64,000 nt of DNA from Kordia sp050633145 (lineage in GTDB: Bacteria > Bacteroidota > Bacteroidia > Flavobacteriales > Flavobacteriaceae): the NCBI RefSeq assembly GCF_050633145.1, contig NZ_JBOEFY010000080.1:30739-94738 (forward strand), read 5' to 3'. The notes beneath the pieces are model-generated. The model had not been told where the DNA came from, ran no database searches, and saw only the letters and a program-made list of their open reading frames with translations. Positions within the stretch are counted from its first letter, which is position 1; every line of letters starts with the position of its first letter. Position numbers and translations under genes: made by a program. Shown here piece after piece: positions 16,341 to 24,849 of the stretch.

Positions 16341-16988
16341 ATGAAACAAGATTTAAGTGAGTACCGTAAATCCTACGAGAAAAGCGAACTATTAGAAGAA
16401 AACTGTGTCGAAAATCCTATTGAGATGTTTCGCAATTGGTTTATGGAAGTAGAACGATCGGAAACAGTTGCGGAAGTAAACGCAATGACGATAAGTACTA
16501 TTGGTTTGGATGGTTTTCCTAAAAGTAGAATCGTTTTACTTAAAAAATATACTTACGAAGGATTCATCTTTTATACGAATTATGAAAGCGAAAAAGGCTT
16601 GGCAATTGCAGAAAATCCGAATGTCTGTATTTCATTTTTTTGGCCAGCTATGGAGCGACAAATTATTATAAAAGGGAGCATCGAAAAAATAGCAGAAAAC
16701 TTATCTGATGGATATTTCGAATCACGTCCACGCGGAAGTCAACTTGGCGCATTGGTATCTTATCAAAGCACGGTAATTCCATCTAGAGAACATTTAGAAG
16801 AAAAACTGAAAAATTTAGAAGCACAATACGAAGGGAAAGAAATAGAACGTCCATCGCATTGGGGAGGATATATTGTAAAGCCGCAAGAAATAGAATTCTG
16901 GCAAGGCAGAGCAAATCGATTACATGACAGAATGCGTTACCAATTGCAAGAAGACTATTCGTGGAAAATAGAACGTTTGGCACCTTAA
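16341..16988 (+). CDS. pdxH: Pyridoxamine 5'-phosphate oxidase
   Basis: An FMN-dependent oxidase that makes pyridoxal 5'-phosphate. The family pattern is complete: NAMTISTIGLDGFPKSRIVL, GFIFYTNYESEKGL, ISFFWPAMERQI, ESRPRGSQLGALVS and the C-terminal WQGRANRLHDRMRY...ERLAP. The length of 215 residues is standard. The next gene starts 15 bases later, so it may share a transcript with the polyphosphate operon, though no functional link is known. Confidence 0.95.
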   Translation: MKQDLSEYRKSYEKSELLEENCVENPIEMFRNWFMEVERSETVAEVNAMTISTIGLDGFPKSRIVLLKKYTYEGFIFYTNYESEKGLAIAENPNVCISFFWPAMERQIIIKGSIEKIAENLSDGYFESRPRGSQLGALVSYQSTVIPSREHLEEKLKNLEAQYEGKEIERPSHWGGYIVKPQEIEFWQGRANRLHDRMRYQLQEDYSWKIERLAP

Positions 16989-17003
16989 CTAAAAATAAAC
17001 ACA

Positions 17004-17489
17004 TTGAAAACCTTAATCATCGTACGACATGCAAAATCATCTTGGGAATATCCTGTAGATGACAAAGATCGTACACTCAAACTTCGCGGAATTACAGATG
17101 CACATTTGGTAGCAAATCACATCGCAACTAAAATTGATACACCAGAAACAATCTATTCCAGTATAGCAAACAGAGCTTTGCATACGTGTGCAATATTTAC
17201 ACGTTGTCTCAAATATCCGTTTAACAAAGTAGTCATAAAAGAAGGTATGTATGATTTTGGAGGTTCAGGTTTAGTAGATACAATAAAATCTTGTGATAAT
17301 GCAGTAAACACCTTAATGGTTTTTGGGCACAATCATGCCATTACTGCGGTGGCAAATACGTATGGAAGTCAATTTTTTGACAATGTACCAACTAGCGGCG
17401 TTGTTGTAATACAATTTGATACAGATTCATGGGAAACCATCAATGCCGGCAAAACAATATTAAAAGTATTCCCTAAAGATTTAAAATAA
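17004..17489 (+). CDS. SixA-like histidine phosphatase
   Basis: A histidine-phosphatase-fold protein of 161 residues. It begins at TTG 17004 with MKTLIIVRHAKSSWE, where RHAKS is the catalytic RHG-type motif of the SixA subgroup; MVFGHNHAITAVAN holds the second catalytic His. SixA removes phosphate from phosphohistidine in some bacteria. Its stop overlaps the ppk1 start by one base (TAATG), so the two are translationally linked. An unusual possibility is that it acts on phosphohistidine of the polyphosphate kinase, but this is only suggested by position. Confidence 0.85.
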   Translation: MKTLIIVRHAKSSWEYPVDDKDRTLKLRGITDAHLVANHIATKIDTPETIYSSIANRALHTCAIFTRCLKYPFNKVVIKEGMYDFGGSGLVDTIKSCDNAVNTLMVFGHNHAITAVANTYGSQFFDNVPTSGVVVIQFDTDSWETINAGKTILKVFPKDLK

Positions 17490-19591
17490 TGCAGCAAACC
17501 AAAAACAAATACATTAACAGAGAAATAAGCTGGCTGCAATTCAATGGCCGTGTATTGCAAGAAGCTGCCGATAAAACGGTTCCGCTCATTGAACGTTTGC
17601 GTTTCATTGGAATATTCTCAAACAATTTAGATGAATTTTTTAAAGTGCGTTATGCAACTGTAAAACGTATTGCACAAGCAGGAAAAGGAGGAAGAAGCGT
17701 ACTAGGAGGAACTAAAGCAAAAGACTTGTTAGAACAGATTACAGGAATAGTAATCAAGCAGCAGGCCGAAAGTTTACGCATTCTGAATGAAGTTCAACTA
17801 GCCTTAGAAAAAGAAAATATTTTTATCGTCAATGAGCAAAAAGCTTCCTCAAGTCAAAGTGAGTACATTGAAAAATACTTTCTAGAAAAAGTAAGTCCAG
17901 CCTTAGTAACTATTATTTTGGATGATATTGACGAAATGCCAAGTTTAAAAGACAAAGCTGCGTATTTGGCAATTCGTATGGTGATGAAAGAGCAAACCAA
18001 AAACACAAGTAAAGTAACACGTTTCTTTAAGCCACGTGTCAAAAAAATAAAATATGCGCTCATTGAAATTCCAAAATCAATTGATCGTTTTATTGTGTTG
18101 CCTAGTGAAGGAGAAAAACAATACATTATCATTTTAGATGATCTTATTCGTCATTCTTTAGGAAACATCTTCAGTATTTTTGAATACGAAACCCTGTCTG
18201 CACACATGATTAAAATTACGCGTGATGCAGAATTGGACATAGATAATGATTTGACAAAAAGTTTTATCCAAAAAATATCTAGCAGTGTAAAAGGTAGAAA
18301 AAGCGGGGAACCTGTTCGTTTTGTATACGATAAAACGATTGATAAAAACACGTTTGAATACTTGCTAGACAAAATGGGAATCGATGATATTGATAGCTTA
18401 ATTCCTGGTGGACGTTATCACAATCGTAAAGATTACATGTCTTTTCCTAGCTTAGGTCGTAAAGACTTACTCTACAAATCATATCCGCCATTGCCAATAA
18501 AAGGCTTAAGTAGAGAAGGAAGTATTTTTGAGAAAATAGCACAAAAAGATTACCTTCAATATGCGCCGTATCACACATTTGCATACTTAGTTCGTTTTTT
18601 GCGTGAAGCTGCTTTAGATCCAAAAGTAGAAAACATAAAAATTACGGTATATCGTTTGGCAAAAATATCGCATGTAGCGAGTTCACTTGTAAATGCCGTA
18701 AAAAATGGTAAAAAAGTAACGGTTCAAATTGAATTGCAAGCACGATTTGATGAAGCTGCCAATATCAAATACGCAGAACAAATGCAGAGTGAAGGTGTAA
18801 ACCTAATTTTTGGTGTGCAAGGGTTAAAAGTACATAGCAAAACTTGTGTTATAGAGCGTAGAGAAAATGGAAAAATTGTCCGTTACGGTTTTGTAAGTAC
18901 AGGAAATGTGAATGAATCTACAGCAAAAATTTATACGGATTATACACTTTTTACGTCCGATCAAAATATTTTAAAAGAAGTAGCCAAAGTATTTGACTTC
19001 TTTGAAACCAATTATAAAGTTGCCAAATACAAGCACTTAATTGTGTCGCCACATTACACGCGAAACGCTTTCAATAAACTCATCAATGTAGAGATTAAAA
19101 ATGCAAAAGAAGGAAAAGAAGCGTATATCAAAATAAAAGTCAACAGTTTATCGGACTATAAAATTATTGACAAATTATATGATGCGAGTAGAGCTGGTGT
19201 AAAAATTCAGTTGATAGTTCGTGGAATTTGTTGTCTGATTCCAGGAATTCCAGGAATGAGCGAAAACATTGATGCAATAAGTATTGTAGACAAGTTTTTA
19301 GAACACCCAAGAATGTTTATCTTTGGAAACAATGGTGATCCAAAAATCTACATTTCTTCTGCCGACTGGATGACGCGGAATATAGATAAAAGGGTAGAAG
19401 TTTCATGTCCGATATACGATGAAGATATCAAAAAAGAATTGCTAGACACATTCAATATTGGTTGGAGTGATAATGTCAAAGCTCGTGTGTTCTCTGAAAA
19501 ACAAGACAATGCATACCGTGAAAATCAATTGATAAAAGTGCGTTCACAATTTGCAACGTATGATTACTATTTAGAAAAAATATCAAATTAA
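17489..19591 (+). CDS. ppk1: Polyphosphate kinase 1
   Basis: Reversibly builds long-chain polyphosphate from ATP. The N terminus YINREISWLQFNGRVLQEA and NNLDEFFKVRYATVKR are typical. The catalytic phospholipase-D-like domains include GVQGLKVHSKTC (the His is the phospho-acceptor) and GFVSTGNVNEST. RGICCLIPG and SADWMTRNIDKRVEV mark the C-terminal domain. The length of 700 residues is normal. It is between the SixA-like gene and ppx, so synthesis and breakdown enzymes share an operon. Confidence 0.96.
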   Translation: MQQTKNKYINREISWLQFNGRVLQEAADKTVPLIERLRFIGIFSNNLDEFFKVRYATVKRIAQAGKGGRSVLGGTKAKDLLEQITGIVIKQQAESLRILNEVQLALEKENIFIVNEQKASSSQSEYIEKYFLEKVSPALVTIILDDIDEMPSLKDKAAYLAIRMVMKEQTKNTSKVTRFFKPRVKKIKYALIEIPKSIDRFIVLPSEGEKQYIIILDDLIRHSLGNIFSIFEYETLSAHMIKITRDAELDIDNDLTKSFIQKISSSVKGRKSGEPVRFVYDKTIDKNTFEYLLDKMGIDDIDSLIPGGRYHNRKDYMSFPSLGRKDLLYKSYPPLPIKGLSREGSIFEKIAQKDYLQYAPYHTFAYLVRFLREAALDPKVENIKITVYRLAKISHVASSLVNAVKNGKKVTVQIELQARFDEAANIKYAEQMQSEGVNLIFGVQGLKVHSKTCVIERRENGKIVRYGFVSTGNVNESTAKIYTDYTLFTSDQNILKEVAKVFDFFETNYKVAKYKHLIVSPHYTRNAFNKLINVEIKNAKEGKEAYIKIKVNSLSDYKIIDKLYDASRAGVKIQLIVRGICCLIPGIPGMSENIDAISIVDKFLEHPRMFIFGNNGDPKIYISSADWMTRNIDKRVEVSCPIYDEDIKKELLDTFNIGWSDNVKARVFSEKQDNAYRENQLIKVRSQFATYDYYLEKISN

Positions 19592-19610
19592 CACATAAAA
19601 AATATCCATT

Positions 19611-20534
19611 TTGAGAATTAGAAAATTTGCTGCCATTGATATTGGGTCGAATGCTATACGATTGTTAGTTGCAAATGTAATTGAAGAGGACGATAAAGAA
19701 CCAAAATTCAAAAAAAGTTCGTTAGTACGTGTGCCTGTTCGTTTGGGACAAGACGTATTTACCAACGGAGAAATTTCTAAAACCAATGTAGAACGCATGA
19801 CAAATGCTATGAAATCATATCGTTTATTGATGGATGTTCATGGTGTGGAAAACTATATGGCATGTGCAACTTCTGCTATGCGCGAAGCAAAAAATGGTGC
19901 GGCTATTGTAGAAAGAATCAAGAAAAAAGCAGACATCCAAATTGATATTATTGATGGAAAACGTGAAGCAGAAATCATTGCTTCTACCGATCTCCACAAT
20001 GTCATCGCCAAAGAAAAAGACTATCTCTATGTAGATGTTGGTGGAGGAAGTACAGAATTTACTATTTTCTCTAATGGAAAAATAAAAACCTCACGATCTT
20101 TCAAAATTGGAACAGTACGTTTATTAAACGGAATGATTACGGATACTTTCTGGAAAGATATTGAAAAATGGATCAAGAAAAACACGAAAGATTTAAAGCG
20201 ATTGTCGCTAATTGGTTCGGGCGGAAACATCAATAAATTATACAAAATGTCAGGAACTCCAATTGGAGAACCATTATCGTATATCTATCTAAATGCCCAA
20301 TATCAATTCTTGCAAAGTTTAAGCTATGAAGAGCGTATTTCTGAATTAGGACTAAACCCAGATAGAGCCGATGTAATAATTCCTGCAACCAAAATTTACC
20401 TTTCTGCATGCAAATGGAGTGGAGCACGTAAGATATATGTGCCTAAAATTGGACTTGCAGATGGCATTATAAAGACATTATTCTTCGAAACATCGAAAAA
20501 AACGAAATTAGGATCGAATATTTTAAGTTTTTGA
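19611..20534 (+). CDS. ppx: Exopolyphosphatase / Ppx-GppA family
   Basis: Removes terminal phosphates from polyphosphate, or hydrolyses pppGpp; both activities occur in the family. It starts at TTG 19611. The ASKHA nucleotide-binding motifs are visible: FAAIDIGSNAIRLLV at the N terminus, then YVDVGGGSTEFTIF and GSGGNINKLY. At 307 residues it has only the core phosphatase domains, without the C-terminal HD-like domain of longer enzymes. It follows ppk1 by 19 bases. Confidence 0.9.
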   Translation: MRIRKFAAIDIGSNAIRLLVANVIEEDDKEPKFKKSSLVRVPVRLGQDVFTNGEISKTNVERMTNAMKSYRLLMDVHGVENYMACATSAMREAKNGAAIVERIKKKADIQIDIIDGKREAEIIASTDLHNVIAKEKDYLYVDVGGGSTEFTIFSNGKIKTSRSFKIGTVRLLNGMITDTFWKDIEKWIKKNTKDLKRLSLIGSGGNINKLYKMSGTPIGEPLSYIYLNAQYQFLQSLSYEERISELGLNPDRADVIIPATKIYLSACKWSGARKIYVPKIGLADGIIKTLFFETSKKTKLGSNILSF

Positions 20535-20573
20535 TATAGGTATAATTACTTTTAAGAATTAACTAAAAATCAC

Positions 20574-20602
20574 CAGATTCGTACTCGAAAAAAAAGAATC
20601 TG
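20574..20602. other. Hairpin in leader of the barrel gene
   Basis: CAGATTC (20574-20580) and GAATCTG (20596-20602) form a perfect 7-base stem with a 15-base A-rich loop. It lies 27 bases before the start at 20629. No T-run follows, so it is not a normal terminator; a regulatory leader structure is possible. Confidence 0.4.
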
Positions 20603-20628
20603 TACAACCTAAAATAAAAAACTCACAG

Positions 20629-21228
20629 ATGAAAAAACTGATACTTCTCTCATTCTTAATGTGTTCATTCGTTGCCTTTTCTCAAGAAACAATAAAAGAA
20701 AGCGATGAATCTATAGACGTAGACGATTATGTAAGCGCTGATACTGAAACGCGTTACGGATTCAAAATAGGAGTCAACATTTCAAATTATAGCGGTACCA
20801 ACTTAAATGATATCCAAGACGGTTTAAATGATTCAAGAATTGGATTTGTTGCCGGATTCTTCATAGATATGAGTTTAGCTGAGAAAATACGCTTTCAGCC
20901 AGAATTTCTATACTCTGCACAAGGTGCGAAAGAAAAAAACTTACGAGCAGATTATTTACAAGTTCCATTAATGCTAAAGTATGAATTAACAGATTTCTTA
21001 AATATTCAATTAGGGCCGCAAATTGGCGTGAAAATTCATGAGTTTGAAGATAGTTTTAAAAACTTTGACTTTGGTATAAATGGAGGAATTGGCTTAACAG
21101 TATTAGAAAATGTTGCTATAGAAGCACGTTATAACTTAGGTTTAGCTGATATGTTTGATGAAGACAGAGCGCCAAATATAGAAGGTAAAAACGCTGTCAT
21201 TCAAATTGGAGTTACATATAGACTTTAA
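20629..21228 (+). CDS. PorT-family outer-membrane beta-barrel protein
   Basis: A 199-residue exported protein: signal MKKLILLSFLMCSFVAFSQ, an acidic linker, then an eight-stranded-barrel pattern (GFKIGVNISNYSG, GFVAGFFIDMSL, IRFQPEFLYSAQGAK, LQVPLMLKYELTD, NIQLGPQIGVKI, GGIGLTVLENVAIEARYN). It ends in VIQIGVTYRL, an aromatic-containing barrel strand. This is the common PorT/OmpW-like barrel family of Bacteroidota, not the true T9SS PorT by any specific feature I can see. The substrate, if any, is unknown. Confidence 0.85.
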   Translation: MKKLILLSFLMCSFVAFSQETIKESDESIDVDDYVSADTETRYGFKIGVNISNYSGTNLNDIQDGLNDSRIGFVAGFFIDMSLAEKIRFQPEFLYSAQGAKEKNLRADYLQVPLMLKYELTDFLNIQLGPQIGVKIHEFEDSFKNFDFGINGGIGLTVLENVAIEARYNLGLADMFDEDRAPNIEGKNAVIQIGVTYRL

Positions 21229-21240
21229 TTTAGACTTGCC

Positions 21241-21300
21241 AACGCTCTTAGATTTTTAGATCGCTTCGCTCTTAGAAACGGCTTTACCTTTAGATCGTTA
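21241..21300. repeat. Palindromic intergenic repeat (CTCTTAGAT family)
   Basis: CGCTCTTAGATTTTTAGATCGCTTCGCTCTTAG resembles, in the opposite orientation, the repeat-rich stretch at 28640-28685. Several short units (AGATCG, TTAGAT, CTCTTAG) recur. No gene is seen. Confidence 0.45.
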
Positions 21301-21318
21301 GATTTCTAGATACATTAT

Positions 21319-21362
21319 AAAACACAAAAAAGGTCAAACNNTTGACCTTTTTTGTGTTTTAA
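21319..21362. terminator. Long bidirectional terminator with unresolved loop
   Basis: AAAACACAAAAAAGGTCAA pairs perfectly over 19 bases with TTGACCTTTTTTGTGTTTT. The loop contains the only unresolved bases of the window (NN at 21340-21341). It lies between convergent genes. Confidence 0.85.
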
Positions 21363-21430
21363 AGAATACTAATATTAAAGTTGAATAACATCATCTAAAT
21401 GAAAATATAAACTTCAGATTCTTTTAATAA

Positions 21431-23194
21431 TTAGTGATGAACAATTACTTTTTTAAAAATACTTGTAGTTGTAGTATTCGTTTTTAGTTTTACAATATAC
21501 ACACCACTACTTAAATTAGCTGTACTCATTTTATATTCAAGTTTAGGAAATGAAGGATTATTTTTAAAAATCCGCTTTCCTGTTGTATCATAGATATTAA
21601 TTTCGGTAATATCAATTGCATGTGGATTATGAATAAATAAGGATTTTAATTCGTTATTTTGAGAGATGCTGAACATGGTAGCGTCTACAGACGGAGTAGA
21701 TAACACTTGTCTATTAAAAACAATTTCGAATCGATCATTATATGTGCCCGCTGCTAAATTAATTTCTAAATCTTGTACTGTAAGATTGGTATAAAAATTA
21801 GTTAACTTATCATGTAAATAAATTGTTTGAGTTTCTTCAAAATTTTGAATGTCGAATATGCGAAAACGTACAGCTTGATCAGTATCTAATTTTAAAACTA
21901 ATGGAATGGCTAGCGTATTATCGTATGCATAAGCCTGTATAACGTACGGAACGTCGTCTAAAACCCAATAAGCATCGGAAGCAACATCTTCGGGACTTTT
22001 TCCTTCTAAACCATAATCAAATCCATCTGTGGCTGTAGCATGAAAATTCATTAAAAGTTGTCTTGTATATGTGTTATTAAAGTCCACATTTATTCTAAAA
22101 CGTTTAAAGTCATCCGGAACAATGTTTAAACCATAGGTGTCTAAATCATCAGGATCTTCACTTGTGTAGATAGGTGTTTCAGAACTTGGTCTAAAGAAAT
22201 AAGTGTCTGCTTCTGTTTCTGGGTAATACGTACGATGTGAATTTTTCATAAATACACTACCATTGGCAATTCCTTCAACCATAAAACCTTGACCTATTGT
22301 GAGGTAGCGTTTTGCTGTTTTCTTTCCAGCTCCTGAAGGGATATTAGTAGGAACACCACTGCCTGAATATGTCGTAAATGTTGCTGGCGTAAAAGAATCA
22401 ACACCACCTGAAGAAATAGTATAAGTAGCGTAACCGCCAACATAATCTTCAATATAATGAGAACTAACGCTAAGGTCTTGCTCCCAAAAATATAAATCGC
22501 CTGTAATAGACGCAACATTTTGAGGATCATGAATAAACGCTACGGCATCTATAGCACTTGGATATGGATTCCCAATAAGTGTCCATTGACTTGTAGATAC
22601 ATTGTTGGCGATAGTACCATTATTGGGTTTTCCTTTAAATTCATAATTTTGATTATTACTACTGCCGCTAGTACCTTTCATCGTAAAGCCTAAACCAGGG
22701 TTGATAGCTCCAGCTGAACCAACAAAATTCCAATCATTATAGCTCGTACTAGTTGTATATGTATACAACCACCTAGAAGAGATTGTAAGCGGAGACGATA
22801 TACCATCTTGAGCAGCGGTAAATAATGCATCTGTACTAGTAATTGTCCCAGTACTATCATCTAGTAAATCTACTCTAAAAGAATTATTGACGCTAGTATT
22901 GCTATCAACATTTCCAATAGGAGAACACCAATAATTGTATGCGAATTGATTCACAGTTCCGTCCTGTTGTAGACTCAGTTCACCAATGCCTGAGTTTTCT
23001 GTTGAAGTTATTCCTTGAAGCAATTGTGAATCATTTCGTAAATAGAGTTGACTATTAGCTTCACTCAAATTAACTTCACCTTCTACATAAATAGGAACTG
23101 TATCTACAAATAAATAAGCAGAATTTTTAACGGTGAGTTGTGCCATACACATACTGTAGGCCACAAGTAAAATGGAGGTTAGTTTGTATTTCAT
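21431..23194 (-). CDS. Secreted protein with type IX sorting domain
   Basis: A 587-residue secreted protein with a signal peptide (LTSILLVAYSMCMAQ) and a C-terminal type A sorting domain: ITEINIYDTTGKRIFKN, then LSSGVYIVKLKTN and FKKVIVHH. The body has motifs common in large flavobacterial surface proteins (NYWCSPIGNVD, WTLIGNPYPSAIDA, GQGFMVEG). I see no catalytic motif; an adhesin or structural role is a guess. It is divergent from the repeat-rich gene at 23414 and shares a 13-base start-region motif with it. Confidence 0.85.
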   Translation of the reverse strand: MKYKLTSILLVAYSMCMAQLTVKNSAYLFVDTVPIYVEGEVNLSEANSQLYLRNDSQLLQGITSTENSGIGELSLQQDGTVNQFAYNYWCSPIGNVDSNTSVNNSFRVDLLDDSTGTITSTDALFTAAQDGISSPLTISSRWLYTYTTSTSYNDWNFVGSAGAINPGLGFTMKGTSGSSNNQNYEFKGKPNNGTIANNVSTSQWTLIGNPYPSAIDAVAFIHDPQNVASITGDLYFWEQDLSVSSHYIEDYVGGYATYTISSGGVDSFTPATFTTYSGSGVPTNIPSGAGKKTAKRYLTIGQGFMVEGIANGSVFMKNSHRTYYPETEADTYFFRPSSETPIYTSEDPDDLDTYGLNIVPDDFKRFRINVDFNNTYTRQLLMNFHATATDGFDYGLEGKSPEDVASDAYWVLDDVPYVIQAYAYDNTLAIPLVLKLDTDQAVRFRIFDIQNFEETQTIYLHDKLTNFYTNLTVQDLEINLAAGTYNDRFEIVFNRQVLSTPSVDATMFSISQNNELKSLFIHNPHAIDITEINIYDTTGKRIFKNNPSFPKLEYKMSTANLSSGVYIVKLKTNTTTTSIFKKVIVHH

Positions 23195-23196
23195 AA

Positions 23197-23416
23197 CATG
23201 GTAGGTTAAATTATTATATTTTAAAATAGTAAAAAAATTCTTACCAAAAGCAATTATGAGTCATTATTATTCCAGAATTGCTAAAATGTATTATAAGCGC
23301 GTAAACTCAGTATGTTAAAACTGTAAAAATGCCTTTTGAGGCTAGTAATCAGTAGTTTTTGTAAGTGTAAATTAGTATCTTAGGGAGAAGTCTTAATCTA
23401 AAATTAACCTACCATG
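23197..23416. promoter_or_regulatory. Divergent control region with matched inverted repeats at both starts
   Basis: TTAACCTACCATG occurs at 23404-23416 (plus) and again on the minus strand at 23197-23209, immediately before each of the two divergent genes. The plus copy includes the start codon of the gene at 23414. The identity over 13 bases suggests shared translation or RNA-level control. A near-match to the -7 element, TATCTTAG (about 23377-23384), serves the plus gene. Confidence 0.45.
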
Positions 23417-24847
23417 AACACAAAAACACTACTCACGAGGGTGCTAGGAATTCTATTGCTTTATTTTTCCTTAACACCAATTACAAATGCTCAAGTCGGA
23501 ATCAACACAACTACTCCAGCTGATGGAAGTATGCTTGATGTCACAAGTACAGAAAAAGGTATGCTGATACCTAGAATTAGTATTTCCGACCTAAGTACAA
23601 TAGCTCCAGTTACAGGAGGAAGTACAGAAAGTTTATTAGTATACAACACCAACGCAACTACAGGCATTGGTTTTTATTATTGGAATAGCTCAGCTTGGGT
23701 TCCTGTTGGTGACCCTTTCTTTTGGAAAACTACAGGAAATACAGGAACAAGCACCACAAATCATTTTTTAGGGACAACCGATAATAATGGATTGCGGATT
23801 AAAACAAATAACTTAGATAGATTTGAAGTCACTGCCGGATCTACTCCTGGAAGAATGCATGCTTATATAAGTGGTTCGGCAACAGCGCCAGCGTATTCTT
23901 GGCAAACGGACTCTGGAATTGGCATGTATAAAGCGGGAACAAATCAATTAGGGTTTTCCACCAATGGTGAACTTCGAATGAAAATTGTTTCTGCTGGAAG
24001 AGTTTTTATTAATACCGATGGAGAGTCTACAAGTCAATTATCGGTACATACAAACGGAACAGGAGCTGCGCAACGTGCTATATATGGTTCCAGTACAAAT
24101 AGTGCTTCTGGTGTATTTGGAAGAAATACAGGTACAGGAAATGGAATCTATGGATTTAACTTCGGAGGAACAGGAAACGGCGTCTATGGACAAACTGATA
24201 CCGCAGGAGGAACTGGAGTTTATGGATTGAGTCAAAGCTCAGGATATGCAATACAAGGAGAAAATACAGGAAGCGGAAGCGGAGTATTTGGATTAACAAG
24301 TCATACAGGAAGTTATGGTGTTGTAGGACAAAATACGGGAGTTTCTAACAATGCTATTCATGCCAATGGAAACTTGTCTGCTTCTGGAACAAAAACATTT
24401 AAAATAGACCATCCTTTAGACCCAGAAAATAAATACTTAAAGCATTTTTCAATAGAGTCAAATGAAATTCTAAACGTATACAGAGGTATCGCTACATTTG
24501 ATGCTAACGGAAAAGCCGTAATTGCAATGCCTGATTATTATGAATCTATCAATAAAAACCCTAGTTATCAACTTACACCAATAGGAGCTGCAATGTCAGG
24601 ATTATATATAGAAAGAGAACTGACGAATGGAAATTTTGTAATTGCTGGAGGAATTTCTGGAAAAAAAGTTTCTTGGCAACTAACAGCAGAACGAAACGAT
24701 CCTTATTTAAAACAAAACCCTAAAGAAAGATTCGTTGAAGTTGATAAAGGTGAAAACAGAGGGAAATACTTGATGCCTCATCTGTATGATAAAGAAAAAT
24801 CGAAAGAAATATTTAAGAATAAAGAAAAAACTTCTCAAAGAAATTAA
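23414..24847 (+). CDS. Secreted repeat protein (tail-fibre-like, GxYG repeats)
   Basis: A 477-residue exported protein (signal ending in ITNAQ). It starts with VGINTTTPADGSMLDVTS and GMLIPRIS, the opening found in many large Bacteroidota surface proteins that resemble phage tail-fibre heads. The middle carries about eight repeats of the type NGIYGFNFGGTGNGVYGQTD, low in charge and rich in Gly. A conserved C-terminal region (TKTFKIDHPLDPENKYLKHF, IESNEILNVYRGIATFDANG) follows. No sorting domain is seen at the end. It lies 2 bases before a secreted glucanase gene, so the two are co-translated. A trimeric fibre is plausible but unproven. Confidence 0.75.
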   Translation: MNTKTLLTRVLGILLLYFSLTPITNAQVGINTTTPADGSMLDVTSTEKGMLIPRISISDLSTIAPVTGGSTESLLVYNTNATTGIGFYYWNSSAWVPVGDPFFWKTTGNTGTSTTNHFLGTTDNNGLRIKTNNLDRFEVTAGSTPGRMHAYISGSATAPAYSWQTDSGIGMYKAGTNQLGFSTNGELRMKIVSAGRVFINTDGESTSQLSVHTNGTGAAQRAIYGSSTNSASGVFGRNTGTGNGIYGFNFGGTGNGVYGQTDTAGGTGVYGLSQSSGYAIQGENTGSGSGVFGLTSHTGSYGVVGQNTGVSNNAIHANGNLSASGTKTFKIDHPLDPENKYLKHFSIESNEILNVYRGIATFDANGKAVIAMPDYYESINKNPSYQLTPIGAAMSGLYIERELTNGNFVIAGGISGKKVSWQLTAERNDPYLKQNPKERFVEVDKGENRGKYLMPHLYDKEKSKEIFKNKEKTSQRN

Positions 24848-24849
24848 TC

